Positions 8,238 through 16,517 are shown, counted from the stretch's first letter. The stretch is 64,000 nucleotides of DNA from Pseudomonas mucoides (GCF_015461845.1 NZ_JACOPW010000005.1:124001-188000), one strand, 5' to 3'. The notes: generated by a model not told the origin, from the letters alone. Made by a program: numbers and translations.

Positions 8238-8292
8238 GGCGGATATCCGCCAAATTGCCGGACGAGGTTGGATAGATGGGCGGAAATCCGCC
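8238..8292 (+). promoter_or_regulatory. twin palindromes upstream of dctA (enhancer candidate)
   Basis: Two 14-bp palindromes, GGCGGATATCCGCC (8238-8251) and GGCGGAAATCCGCC (8279-8292, one central mismatch), are 41 bp apart centre to centre, about four helical turns. They lie about 80-135 bases upstream of the sigma-54 promoter, the normal place for sites of an NtrC-family activator. DctD is the obvious candidate, but its gene is not in the window. Confidence 0.7.
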
Positions 8293-8371
8293 ACATCTGT
8301 GTCACCGCTCGGTGACGAAGAAAAACCTGCAGCCCTTGATGTCAAAAGGCTTGCCGGGATTTCGGCGAAGG

Positions 8372-8386
8372 TGGCACGGGCCTTGC
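8372..8386 (+). promoter_or_regulatory. sigma-54 (RpoN) promoter of dctA
   Basis: TGGCACGGGCCTTGC matches the -24/-12 consensus, with GG (8373-8374) and GC (8385-8386) separated by exactly ten bases. It lies about 130 bases upstream of the dctA start and downstream of twin palindromes suited to an enhancer-binding activator. Confidence 0.88.
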
Positions 8387-8517
8387 GATACAACGAGCAG
8401 ATGCCTGCCGTCGCGCAGCTCGAAAAACAAATCCCTCCAGAAGCAGGAGGGTTCGCAATTCAGGTGTCAGGGACAACAGGTGGATGTTGTCACCGGGCAC
8501 TCTTGAGGAACTTTGCA

Positions 8518-9852
8518 ATGACGACTCGTCAGCCACTGTATAAATCCCTGTATTTCCAGGTGATCGTTGCCATCATCATCGGTATTTTGATCGGTCACTT
8601 CTATCCGCAGGCCGGTGTGGCCCTCAAGCCGCTGGGTGACGGGTTCATCAAACTGATCAAAATGATCATCGCCCCGATCATCTTCTGCACCGTGGTCAGC
8701 GGTATCGCCGGCATGCAGGACATGAAATCGGTCGGCAAGACCGGCGGTTACGCGCTGCTGTATTTTGAAATCGTGTCGACCATCGCTTTGCTGGTCGGTC
8801 TGGTGGTGGTCAACATCGTCCAGCCGGGCAACGGCATGCACATCGACGTGACCACGCTGGATGCCTCCAAAGTGGCGCAGTACGTGGCCGCCGGCGCTGA
8901 TCAAAGCGTGGTTGGCTTCCTGCTGAACGTGATCCCGAACACCATCTTCGGCGCGTTCGCCACCGGCGATATCCTGCAGGTGCTGATGTTCTCGGTGATC
9001 TTCGGTTTCGCCCTGCATCGCCTGGGCTCCTACGGCCGACCGCTGCTCGATTTCATCGATCGCTTCGCCCACGTGATGTTCAACATCATCAACATGATCA
9101 TGAAGCTCGCGCCACTGGGTGCCTTCGGCGCCATGGCGTTCACCATCGGCGCCTACGGTGTCGGCTCGCTGGTGCAGCTGGGTCAGTTGATGGCGTGCTT
9201 CTACATCACGTGCCTCGTGTTCGTACTGGTTGTGCTGGGCGGTATCGCTCGCGCTCATGGCTTCAGCATTCTCAAAGTCATTCGCTACATCCGTGAAGAA
9301 CTGCTGATCGTGTTGGGTACTTCTTCTTCGGAATCGGTACTGCCACGCATGCTGATCAAAATGGAACGTCTGGGCGCGCAGAAATCCGTCGTGGGTCTGG
9401 TGATCCCGACGGGTTACTCGTTCAACCTCGACGGCACCGCGATCTACCTGACCATGGCGGCCGTGTTCATCGCTCAGGCGACCGACACCCACATGGACAT
9501 CACTCACCAGATCACTCTGTTGGTGGTGTTGCTGCTGTCCTCCAAAGGCGCTGCTGGCGTGACCGGTAGTGGTTTCATCGTGTTGGCGGCTACCTTGTCC
9601 GCCGTCGGCCACTTGCCGGTTGCCGGCCTGGCGCTGATTCTCGGTATCGACCGCTTCATGTCCGAAGCCCGCGCCCTGACCAACCTGGTGGGTAACGCCG
9701 TTGCCACCCTGGTCGTGGCCAAGTGGGTCAAGGAGCTGGACGTTGACGTGATGCACGCAGAACTGGCTTCTGGCGGTCGCGGCATCTCCGACGAGCGCGT
9801 AGAAGACGACCTGGGCGTGGCCGAAGGCCCAACCCCAAGCAACGTCAAGTAA
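8518..9852 (+). CDS. dctA: C4-dicarboxylate/proton symporter DctA
   Basis: Inner-membrane carrier for succinate, fumarate and malate, 444 residues, of the dicarboxylate/amino acid:cation symporter family. Visible signatures are the serine-rich loop SSSESVLPRM, NLDGTAIYLT and SSKGAAGVTGSGF, with about eight hydrophobic segments. The ATG at 8518 is preceded by GAGGA at eight bases, while the longer open frame to 8299 crosses the sigma-54 promoter and is not used. Expression should need RpoN and a DctD-like activator. A strong terminator follows at 9867. Confidence 0.95.
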   Translation: MTTRQPLYKSLYFQVIVAIIIGILIGHFYPQAGVALKPLGDGFIKLIKMIIAPIIFCTVVSGIAGMQDMKSVGKTGGYALLYFEIVSTIALLVGLVVVNIVQPGNGMHIDVTTLDASKVAQYVAAGADQSVVGFLLNVIPNTIFGAFATGDILQVLMFSVIFGFALHRLGSYGRPLLDFIDRFAHVMFNIINMIMKLAPLGAFGAMAFTIGAYGVGSLVQLGQLMACFYITCLVFVLVVLGGIARAHGFSILKVIRYIREELLIVLGTSSSESVLPRMLIKMERLGAQKSVVGLVIPTGYSFNLDGTAIYLTMAAVFIAQATDTHMDITHQITLLVVLLLSSKGAAGVTGSGFIVLAATLSAVGHLPVAGLALILGIDRFMSEARALTNLVGNAVATLVVAKWVKELDVDVMHAELASGGRGISDERVEDDLGVAEGPTPSNVK

Positions 9853-9866
9853 CACGCGTTGCAATG

Positions 9867-9891
9867 AAAAACCCGCTTCGGCGGGTTTTTT
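9867..9891 (+). terminator. rho-independent terminator of dctA
   Basis: AAACCCGC, a TTCG loop and GCGGGTTT followed by a T-run, 15 bases after the dctA stop codon. Confidence 0.93.
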
Positions 9892-9996
9892 CTTGCCCGT
9901 GATTTGAGCGTAACGGTCACCTTTGCTGACACTTCGGGTGATTGCTGCAATCCGATCGGCTGCCTAGGCTGGAGGTATCGTTCACGGAGATCGCTC

Positions 9997-11178
9997 ATGC
10001 TCGGGCCATTGGCATCACTCAAGGTTCTGGATTTTTCGACACTGTTGCCGGGGCCGTTTGCCTCGTTGTTGCTGGCGGACATGGGCGCCGAGGTGTTGCG
10101 CATCGAATCACCGACGCGCATGGATCTGCTGCGGGTGTTGCCGCCGCATGATCAGGGCGTGTCCGCGAGTCACGCCTACCTCAATCGCAACAAGCGCAGC
10201 CTGGCGCTGGACCTCAAGCACCCCGAAGCACTGGAGGTGATCAAGCAGTTGCTGACCGACTATGACATCGTGCTGGAGCAGTTCCGTCCCGGTGTGATGG
10301 AACGCCTGGGCCTGGGTTATGAAGCCTTGAAGGCGATCAATCCCAAGCTGATCTACGTATCGATTACCGGTTATGGCCAGACCGGCCCCTACAAAGACCG
10401 CGCCGGCCACGACATCAACTACCTGGCGCTGGCGGGACTGGCCAGCTACACCGGCCGCGCCGACAGCGGGCCGCTGCCGTTGGGCATGCAAGTGGCGGAT
10501 GTCGCCGGGGGCTCGCTGCACGGGGTCATCGGCCTGCTCGCGGCGGTCATCGCCCGGCAGCAGACCGGGCAGGGCCAGCACCTGGACGTGAGCATGACCG
10601 ATTGTGCGTTCAGCCTGAACGCCATGGCCGGCGCCGGGTACCTGGCCTGTGGCGTGGAGCCGCGCCGGGAAAACCAGATGCTCAATGGCGGCAGCTTCTA
10701 TGACTATTACCGTTCACGGGATGGACGCTGGTTTTCAGTGGGCAGCCTGGAGCCCGCGTTTATGAAGCAACTGTGTACGGCGCTGGGGCTGGAGGAGTTG
10801 TCATCCCTGGGGTTGTCGCCAAAGCCTGCGGACCAGAAAAAGCTCAAGGACGCGTTGAAGACTGAATTCGAGAAACATGATTTCGGCGAGTTGTGCGGCT
10901 TGTTTGCTGAGCTGGATGCGTGTGTCGAGCCGGTGTTGAATCTGGGCGAGGCGATTGCGCATCCGCAGCTGAAGGCGCGGGGTTTGGTGACCGAGGTTCC
11001 GCGAGGGGATGGTTCTACGCAGGCGCAGATGGCATGTCCGTTGAAGTTTTCGGACGGTTTGCCTGAGCCACGGTATATCGGCGCGGCGCTGGGGCAGCAT
11101 ACGGATCAGGTGTTGGGGGAGTTGGGGTTTAGTGCGCAGCGGATCGAAGAATTGCGGCGTGCCAAGGTGGTTATCTAG
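9997..11178 (+). CDS. CaiB/BaiF family protein, alpha-methylacyl-CoA racemase type
   Basis: A 393-residue class III CoA-transferase family protein. His138 in GHDINYLALAG and Asp168 in QVADVAGG are 30 residues apart, as are the catalytic His126 and Asp156 of mycobacterial MCR, so racemisation of 2-methylacyl-CoA is more likely than CoA transfer. The N-terminal VLDFSTLLPGPFAS..GAEVLRIE is typical of the family. The ATG at 9997 has GGAGA seven bases upstream. It is a single gene after the dctA terminator. The physiological substrate cannot be read from sequence. Confidence 0.85.
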   Translation: MLGPLASLKVLDFSTLLPGPFASLLLADMGAEVLRIESPTRMDLLRVLPPHDQGVSASHAYLNRNKRSLALDLKHPEALEVIKQLLTDYDIVLEQFRPGVMERLGLGYEALKAINPKLIYVSITGYGQTGPYKDRAGHDINYLALAGLASYTGRADSGPLPLGMQVADVAGGSLHGVIGLLAAVIARQQTGQGQHLDVSMTDCAFSLNAMAGAGYLACGVEPRRENQMLNGGSFYDYYRSRDGRWFSVGSLEPAFMKQLCTALGLEELSSLGLSPKPADQKKLKDALKTEFEKHDFGELCGLFAELDACVEPVLNLGEAIAHPQLKARGLVTEVPRGDGSTQAQMACPLKFSDGLPEPRYIGAALGQHTDQVLGELGFSAQRIEELRRAKVVI

Positions 11179-11196
11179 CGGCTGACAGGGCCCCAT

Positions 11197-11229
11197 TGAT
11201 CGTTCCACGCGGAGCGTGGGAACGATCGT
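11197..11229. repeat. short inverted repeat between convergent genes
   Basis: GATCGTTCC..ACGC and GCGT..GGAACGATC form a hairpin about 30 bases long. This is a repeat family in Pseudomonas intergenic regions different from the GCGAGC type. It lies between two convergent genes and may help end both transcripts. Confidence 0.7.
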
Positions 11230-11233
11230 GCGG

Positions 11234-11728
11234 TTACTCGACCCGCATCTCCCCACTGAACACCAACGTGCTCCGGCACCGCCGGCACAAATACCGCCGG
11301 CCCTGTCGCACCAGACCATGGCGCTGCGCTGAAAACGGGAAATCGCTGTCTGCACACGGGCATTTGTAGATATAGCGCGTCACGCTGCGGCGTTTGACGT
11401 CGTAGGTGTGGCAGCGATTGGGCGGCAGTTCGTACACGCCGCGCATGATCAGCTGCCACTCTTCACCGTGCGGCTGGATGCGGTCGCCAAACAGTTGATG
11501 AGCGATCAGGTGCGCGACCTCGTGGGCCACGGTTTGCTTGAGGAAGTCTTCGGTGTTTTCCCGGTACAGCTGCGGATTGAAGCGCAGCAGGTTCTCGTGC
11601 AAATGCGCGACACCGGCTTTTTGACCGCGCAGCTTGAGGCTCACCACGGGGCGTTTGAACGTTCGTTTGAAAAAGGATTCGGCCAGTTGGTAACAGTCTT
11701 CGACGCGGGTATTGAGTTGCTCGGGCAT
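11234..11728 (-). CDS. sprT: SprT-like zinc metalloprotease-fold protein
   Basis: A 164-residue cytoplasmic protein of the SprT family, related to the protease domain of Spartan. The zinc motif HEVAH is at 69-73 with His87 (QPHGEEW) as the likely third ligand. A C-terminal zinc ribbon uses Cys123, Cys125, Cys148 and Cys151 (CPC..CRRC). The start MPEQLN fits the family; the longer open frame to 12160 runs antisense through unrelated sequence. Function in bacteria is poorly known; a role in DNA-protein crosslink handling is only suggested by the eukaryotic relatives. Confidence 0.87.
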   Translation of the reverse strand: MPEQLNTRVEDCYQLAESFFKRTFKRPVVSLKLRGQKAGVAHLHENLLRFNPQLYRENTEDFLKQTVAHEVAHLIAHQLFGDRIQPHGEEWQLIMRGVYELPPNRCHTYDVKRRSVTRYIYKCPCADSDFPFSAQRHGLVRQGRRYLCRRCRSTLVFSGEMRVE

Positions 11729-11821
11729 GCTTGATGGATCTCCAGAGACGTCGAGTATGCCGCAACCCTGGAGTCTTGCGAATCGCCGAGGCGCCGAATG
11801 GTCGTCGCCCCCGGCATTAGA

Positions 11822-11841
11822 AGGCCGCCTTGCGGCGGCCT
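11822..11841. terminator. GC-rich hairpin between sprT and the Yip1-like gene
   Basis: AGGCCGCC and GGCGGCCT pair around TTGC, 37 bases past the Yip1-like stop codon. Neither side has a good T-run close to the stem, so I rate it a weak terminator of the minus-strand gene. Confidence 0.4.
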
Positions 11842-11877
11842 GTATTGGCAGATCTTGTTTTTGGGTGGAAAGAACCA

Positions 11878-12480
11878 TTAGTTCGTATAGACCGGCCCCA
11901 CGCCGAGTCCCCAGACAATGACTGTGAACGCCATGATGGCAACCAACACCACCAGGCCTACCGCAAGCACCGAACTTGAAAACAGGAACCCCTCGTCTGA
12001 TGGAATGTTCATGAAAGTGGGTAGCCCCACGTACAGCAGGTACACCGTGTAGCAGATGGCCGCCGTCCCGACGATCATCCCCAGCCACATGTGTGGGTAC
12101 AGCGCCGCCAGACCGCCGATGAACAGCGGGGTTGCGGTGTAGGTTGCAAACGCAACGCAACGGGCCAGGCTCGGGTTGGCGTCATAGGTGCGAGCCATCC
12201 AGTGGATGAACGCCCCCATGACTGCAACACCGCCGAGCATCGCCACGTAAGACATGATCGTCATCCATAGCGCGCTTTCCTGCGTCAGCATCACGGGTGC
12301 GCGGCTGCCGATTACCCAGCCGACCTGCGTGGTGCCGATAAACGCGGACACGGCGGGGATCGCCGCCAGAATCAGCGTGTGAGTCAGGTACATGTGGCTG
12401 ATGCTTTCCTCTTGGTCGCCACGGATTTCTTTCCATTCCTGGTCGGGGTGGGTGAAAAGCCCCACTACGTGATGGATCAT
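11878..12480 (-). CDS. Yip1 family inner-membrane protein
   Basis: A 200-residue protein with a short cytoplasmic N-terminus (LFTHPDQEWKEIRG, the usual opening of bacterial Yip1-domain proteins) and about five hydrophobic segments. The GTG at 12489 directly abuts the GAGGAG ribosome site, which is too close, so the ATG at 12480 with about eight bases of spacing is preferred. It is a single gene. The role of bacterial Yip1 proteins is not established. Confidence 0.82.
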   Translation of the reverse strand: MIHHVVGLFTHPDQEWKEIRGDQEESISHMYLTHTLILAAIPAVSAFIGTTQVGWVIGSRAPVMLTQESALWMTIMSYVAMLGGVAVMGAFIHWMARTYDANPSLARCVAFATYTATPLFIGGLAALYPHMWLGMIVGTAAICYTVYLLYVGLPTFMNIPSDEGFLFSSSVLAVGLVVLVAIMAFTVIVWGLGVGPVYTN

Positions 12481-12563
12481 GCCAGTCACTCCTCTTGTTT
12501 TTACCGTCGCCCCCCAGTGGAGCGCCTACAGGCCAAAGTGGCCACGTAAGTAAAGGTCTGGAT

Positions 12564-12592
12564 TTGAATGCGACCTTATGTCGCAGTATAGA
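12564..12592 (+). promoter_or_regulatory. sigma-70 promoter with palindromic spacer, probably for ttcA
   Basis: TTGAAT and TATAGA are exactly 17 bases apart. The spacer itself contains the palindrome GCGAC-CTTAT-GTCGC (12570-12584), so a repressor could sit between -35 and -10. The promoter is about 170 bases upstream of ttcA in a 279-base gap with no other gene. Confidence 0.6.
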
Positions 12593-12759
12593 AAGGACTT
12601 ACCCGTACAGGTGATAGGGGCTTAGAGCAAATCGCGCTGTAAAGATCACTGTTAATCGCCGACGGGTCTGTCGACATAAGTCCATGTGGGGCGCTCGCCA
12701 CAAGAGCGAAGTTTTTGCGTAAAATGCCGGCCTTTCGTCACACCTCACGGATTCGCGTC

Positions 12760-13584
12760 ATGGGCACTCTCACGGTTAACCAGAACAAACTGCAAAAGCG
12801 CCTTCGCCGTCAGGCCGGTGAGGCTGTTGCCGATTTCAACATGATTGAAGACGGCGACAAGGTCATGGTCTGCCTGTCCGGTGGCAAGGACAGCTACACC
12901 ATGCTCGACGTGCTGATGCACTTGCAGAAGGTCGCCCCGATCAAGTTCGAGATCGTGGCCGTGAACATGGACCAGAAGCAGCCAGGGTTCCCGGAGCACG
13001 TGCTGCCGGCCTACCTCAAGGAACTGGGCATCGAGTACCACATCGTCGAGAAAGACACCTACTCGGTGGTCAAGGAGCTGATCCCGGAGGGCAAGACCAC
13101 CTGCTCGCTGTGCTCGCGGCTGCGTCGCGGCACGCTGTACACCTTTGCCGACGAAATCGGCGCGACCAAAATGGCCCTCGGTCATCACCGTGACGACATC
13201 GTCGAGACGTTCTTCCTCAACATGTTCTTCAACGGTTCGCTCAAGGCCATGCCGCCAAAACTGCGCGCCGACGACGGGCGCAACGTGGTGATCCGTCCGC
13301 TGGCCTACTGCAACGAAAAAGACATCCAGGCCTATTCGGACTTCAAGCAATTCCCGATCATCCCGTGCAACCTCTGTGGTTCTCAGGAAAACCTGCAACG
13401 TCAGGTGGTCAAGGACATGCTGCAAGACTGGGAACGCAAGACCCCGGGCCGTACCGAAAGCATTTTCCGCAGTCTGCAAAATGTGCAGCCGTCTCAACTG
13501 GCGGATCGCAACCTGTTTGATTTCACCAGCCTCAAGATCGACGAGACGGCGGCTTCGCGCTTCGTTAACGTGGTCAACCTCTGA
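12760..13584 (+). CDS. ttcA: tRNA 2-thiocytidine synthetase TtcA
   Basis: Iron-sulfur enzyme that thiolates cytidine 32 in tRNA. It has 274 residues. The PP-loop SGGKDS is at 40-45, which activates the base with ATP. The cluster cysteines are Cys115 and Cys118 (TTCSLCSR), with a third in IPCNLCG, matching the three conserved cysteines of E. coli TtcA. The start MGTLTVNQNKLQKRLRRQ fits the family; the ribosome site is weak (cacgga). It stands alone, followed by a REP pair. Confidence 0.94.
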   Translation: MGTLTVNQNKLQKRLRRQAGEAVADFNMIEDGDKVMVCLSGGKDSYTMLDVLMHLQKVAPIKFEIVAVNMDQKQPGFPEHVLPAYLKELGIEYHIVEKDTYSVVKELIPEGKTTCSLCSRLRRGTLYTFADEIGATKMALGHHRDDIVETFFLNMFFNGSLKAMPPKLRADDGRNVVIRPLAYCNEKDIQAYSDFKQFPIIPCNLCGSQENLQRQVVKDMLQDWERKTPGRTESIFRSLQNVQPSQLADRNLFDFTSLKIDETAASRFVNVVNL

Positions 13585-13590
13585 TTAAAA

Positions 13591-13682
13591 CTGTGGGAGC
13601 GAGCCTGCTCGCGAAAGCGGTGTGTCATTCAACGAGTAGGTTGACTGATGCTCCCTCTTCGCGAGCAGGCTCGCTCCCCCAT
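13591..13682. repeat. REP inverted pair
   Basis: GTGGGAGCGAGCCTGCTCGC and its near complement CGAGCAGGCTCGCTCCCCC face each other between ttcA and the Tag-like gene. Confidence 0.9.
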
Positions 13683-13714
13683 TTGGTTTTTCGTTTAATA
13701 CCTCAGGAGAGGGC

Positions 13715-14389
13715 ATGCGCGATTACAAGTGGCTGCACGAATACTGTCTGAACCGCTTCGGTTCAGCAGCTGAACTGGAAGCCCATCTGCCCGTTCCGAA
13801 AACCCCGGCACAATTGCGCAAAATCAGCGACGACCGCTACCTCTCGACTATGGCCCTGCGGGTCTTCCGCGCCGGCCTCAAGCACAGCCTGGTGGACGCC
13901 AAGTGGCCGGCTTTCGAAGAAGTGTTCTTCAAGTTCGACCCGGAGAAAGTCGTGCTGATGAGCGCCGAACACCTCGAACGCTTGATGCAGGATGCGCGAA
14001 TCATCCGCCACCTGGGCAAGCTCAAAAGCGTGCCGCGCAACGCGCAGTTCATTCTGGACGTCGCGCATGAGAAGGGCAGCTTTGGTGCGCTGATTGCCGA
14101 TTGGCCGGTGACGGATATCGTCGGGCTGTGGACGTACCTTAAAAAACGCGGCCATCAATTGGGCGGGCTGTCGGCGCCGCGTTTCTTGCGCATGGTCGGC
14201 AAGGACACGTTTGTGCCGAGCTACGACGTGGTTGCGGCGTTGAATGCGCAGAAGATCGTCGACAAGGTGCCGACCAGTTTGCGCGATCTGGCCTTGGTGC
14301 AGGAGGTGTTCAACCAGTGGCATGAACAGAGTGGCGGGCGGGCGATGAGCCAGATTTCGATGATGCTGGCTTACACCGTCAATCATTAA
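13715..14389 (+). CDS. Tag-like DNA glycosylase superfamily protein, catalytic residues not conserved
   Basis: A 224-residue protein whose centre aligns with 3-methyladenine DNA glycosylase I: FDPEKVVLMSAEHLERLMQD, then RIIRHLGKLKSVPRNAQ, and later LKKRGHQLGG. By my alignment, Glu38 and Trp46 of E. coli Tag are replaced by Arg and His (LRVFRAGLKH). The zinc-binding Cys/His of the N-terminus and the C-terminal CCC are absent, and the C-terminus is extended. It may therefore have another substrate or only bind DNA. AGGAGAGG lies just before the ATG. It lies between two REP pairs. Confidence 0.75.
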   Translation: MRDYKWLHEYCLNRFGSAAELEAHLPVPKTPAQLRKISDDRYLSTMALRVFRAGLKHSLVDAKWPAFEEVFFKFDPEKVVLMSAEHLERLMQDARIIRHLGKLKSVPRNAQFILDVAHEKGSFGALIADWPVTDIVGLWTYLKKRGHQLGGLSAPRFLRMVGKDTFVPSYDVVAALNAQKIVDKVPTSLRDLALVQEVFNQWHEQSGGRAMSQISMMLAYTVNH

Positions 14390-14401
14390 GACCGAGTTGA
14401 T

Positions 14402-14483
14402 CCCATCGTGAGCAGGCTCACTCCTGCAGGGGATTTGTGAACACCACAGATCCAGTGTAGGAGTGGGCCCGCTCGCGACAGCG
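14402..14483. repeat. REP inverted pair
   Basis: ATCGTGAGCAGGCTCACTCC and GGAGTGGGCCCGCTCGCGAC face each other between the convergent Tag-like and DUF2069 genes. Confidence 0.87.
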
Positions 14484-14488
14484 GTCTG

Positions 14489-14914
14489 TCAGGCGACGCT
14501 AATCTCACCTTCGCCCGCAAGCTTGCGATTGAGCTGAAACCGCCACCGCACATACAACAATGCCGAGCAAAAGACTGCCAGGCTCGCCCCCATCTCCAGC
14601 AACCCAAACAGCTGCCGGTTCGGGTCATACGCCGCCAACGCGCCTTTGATGAAATACAGGTTCACCACAAAACACATCCACGAATGCCCGCGGGCACTGC
14701 CGATAATCATGCCGGGTGCCAGTAACAACAAAGGCACCAGCTCGATCAGCAGAATCACCCATGGCCGCGCGCCATGCAGGTCGGCGAACACCAGATAGTA
14801 GGCGCACAACAGCCCCACCAGACCGAAAAAGCACAGCAGGCTGATGACGCGCATCGCCCGGACCCGCGGCTCGAGCCATTCAATGGACGGCAGAATCTTC
14901 GGCTTCTTGGCCAC
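14489..14914 (-). CDS. DUF2069 family inner-membrane protein
   Basis: A 141-residue protein with four hydrophobic segments (for example VISLLCFFGLVGLLCAYYLV and VILLIELVPLLLLAPGMIIG), typical of DUF2069. The start is GTG at 14914 (MAKKPK...), one base after the wrbA stop codon and preceded by GGGGAA, so it is the third gene of an arsC-wrbA-DUF2069 operon. Function is unknown. Confidence 0.85.
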   Translation of the reverse strand: MAKKPKILPSIEWLEPRVRAMRVISLLCFFGLVGLLCAYYLVFADLHGARPWVILLIELVPLLLLAPGMIIGSARGHSWMCFVVNLYFIKGALAAYDPNRQLFGLLEMGASLAVFCSALLYVRWRFQLNRKLAGEGEISVA

Positions 14915-14915
14915 G

Positions 14916-15512
14916 TCAGTTCCCCAGCTTTTGCGCAGTCTTCGCCAACCGCAGGCCCAAGGCCCGGCACAGCGCCACTTCATGTTCATTCAAACCGCTT
15001 TTGCCGTCGGCCCCGGCGTGATGACTGGCGCCGTATGGCGTGCCGCCGCCACGGGTTTCCAACAGCGCCGACTCGCTGTAAGGCAAGCCGGTGATCAGCA
15101 TGCCGTGGTGCAGCAGCGGCAACATCATCGACAGCAGCGTGGTTTCCTGGCCGCCGTGCAGGCTCGCCGTGGAGGTGAACACGCCAGCCGGCTTGCCCAC
15201 CAGCGCGCCGGTCAGCCACAGGTTGCTGGTGCCATCGAGGAAATACTTGAGTGGCGCGGCCATGTTGCCGAAACGGGTCGGGCTGCCCAGGGCCAGGCCC
15301 GCGCAGTTCTTCAGGTCGTCGAGGCTGGCGTACAGCGCGCCTTCGTCCGGAATGTCCGGCGACACCGCTTCACATTCGGTGGAGATCGCCGGCACGGTGC
15401 GCAGGCGCGCTTCCATCCCGGACTGCTCGACGCCACGGGCAATTTGCCGGGCCATTTCATTGGTCGAGCCGCTGCGGCTGTAATACAGCACCAGAATGTA
15501 CGGCGCGCTCAC
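14916..15512 (-). CDS. wrbA: NAD(P)H:quinone oxidoreductase, WrbA type
   Basis: Flavodoxin-like enzyme of 198 residues that reduces quinones by two electrons. It has the FMN phosphate loop YYSRSGSTNEMA near residue 10, SPTRFGNMAAPLKYF near 77, TSTASLHGGQETTL near 112 and the C-terminal GGTPYGASH typical of WrbA. The start is GTG inside GTGA, overlapping the arsC stop by four bases, so the two genes are translationally coupled. A role in oxidative stress defence is known for the family. Confidence 0.92.
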   Translation of the reverse strand: MSAPYILVLYYSRSGSTNEMARQIARGVEQSGMEARLRTVPAISTECEAVSPDIPDEGALYASLDDLKNCAGLALGSPTRFGNMAAPLKYFLDGTSNLWLTGALVGKPAGVFTSTASLHGGQETTLLSMMLPLLHHGMLITGLPYSESALLETRGGGTPYGASHHAGADGKSGLNEHEVALCRALGLRLAKTAQKLGN

Positions 15513-15862
15513 GGCAGCAACTCCAGGATTTGCTCTGGCGGACGGCCGATGACGGCTTTGTCGCCGACTTCGAGAATCGGTCGCTCCATGAGTTTCGGAT
15601 GCGCCGCGATGGCGCCGACCAATTGCGCTTCGCTCAGGCTGCTGTCCGCCAGGTTGAGGGTTTTGTACTCGTCCTCACCGGTGCGCAGCAGTTGCCGGGC
15701 ACTGAGGCCGAGTTTCCTCAGCAGGGTCTGGATTTGCGCGGCGTCCAGCGGAGTTTCGAGGTAGCGGACCACGGTCGGGGTCAGGCCACGGGCCTCGAGC
15801 AGTTCGAGCGCACCGCGGGATTTCGAGCAGCGCGGGTTGTGATAAAGCGTCAGATCGGTCAT
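15509..15862 (-). CDS. arsC: ArsC family protein (arsenate reductase-like)
   Basis: A 117-residue thioredoxin-fold protein with Cys12 in NPRCSKSR, the nucleophile of glutaredoxin-linked arsenate reductases, and FDE-like family text through to RPPEQILELL. The housekeeping ArsC/YfgD group shares these features, and no arsR, arsB or arsH gene is nearby, so arsenate as the true substrate is uncertain. It is the first gene of the arsC-wrbA-DUF2069 operon. Confidence 0.85.
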   Translation of the reverse strand: MTDLTLYHNPRCSKSRGALELLEARGLTPTVVRYLETPLDAAQIQTLLRKLGLSARQLLRTGEDEYKTLNLADSSLSEAQLVGAIAAHPKLMERPILEVGDKAVIGRPPEQILELLP

Positions 15863-15976
15863 GTGCGGGTCGCTTCTTGCGTAAAGTGGCGGCTATTCTA
15901 ACTGTGCAGCGCGCAATCCAGAACCTTGCGAGGCGATGGGTCGCAGGCGCATTCAATTTTGAGCAAGGATTACGAC

Positions 15977-16444
15977 ATGACAAGGCAACTGGCAGCGGCA
16001 TTGGCGATTATCGGGGCGTTGATGCTGGGGGGCTGCGGCAATGACTATGGTATCGACCAGGACGGTCACAAGGTTGCTGCCAATCGCCTGGATGGCAAAT
16101 GGCTGGTGCTTAATTACTGGGCTGAATGGTGTGGCCCCTGCCGGACCGAGATTCCACAGTTGAACGCGTTGGCCGATCAGTTGAAGGACAAGAAGATCGG
16201 CGTGTTCGGGGTCAATTTCGACAACGTGCAGGGTGAAGAGCTGAAGAGCGCCAGCGAGAAACTGGGGATCAAGTTCACGGTCCTGGCTTCAGACCCGGCC
16301 GATCTTTTTGAATTGCCACGCAGCGAGGCGTTGCCGGTGACGTACATCATCGATAACAAGGGCAAGGTTCGCGAACAACTGATGGGCGAGCAGACGGCGG
16401 CGGGGGTGATGGCAAAGCTTGAGGCGTTGCAGGCGGTCAAGTGA
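15977..16444 (+). CDS. TlpA-like thiol:disulfide lipoprotein
   Basis: A 155-residue lipoprotein. The lipobox LMLGGC gives lipidation near residue 22. A thioredoxin fold follows with the active site WCGPC, and a region near PEALPVTYIIDN carries the cis-proline (LPVTY). This is the TlpA/ResA-like group that reduces disulfides outside the cytoplasm, for example in cytochrome c maturation. The ATG at 15977 follows AAGGA. It is divergent from arsC. Confidence 0.88.
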   Translation: MTRQLAAALAIIGALMLGGCGNDYGIDQDGHKVAANRLDGKWLVLNYWAEWCGPCRTEIPQLNALADQLKDKKIGVFGVNFDNVQGEELKSASEKLGIKFTVLASDPADLFELPRSEALPVTYIIDNKGKVREQLMGEQTAAGVMAKLEALQAVK

Positions 16445-16470
16445 GATGACTGTTAAGCCGTAACACGACT

Positions 16471-16499
16471 TGTAGCAGCTGGCGCAGCCAGCTGCTACA
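16471..16499. repeat. GTAGCAGCTGG-type inverted repeat
   Basis: TGTAGCAGCTGG and CCAGCTGCTACA form a perfect hairpin around CGCAG. It belongs to a second repeat family also present near 18928, 42402 and 47538, and lies between two convergent genes. Confidence 0.8.
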
Positions 16500-16517
16500 T
16501 AGGTTGCTGTGCGTCGA

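Noticed and set aside
8299..8517. N-terminal extension of DctA
   Set aside because: It would cover the sigma-54 promoter; the ATG at 8518 has a good ribosome site and the family start.
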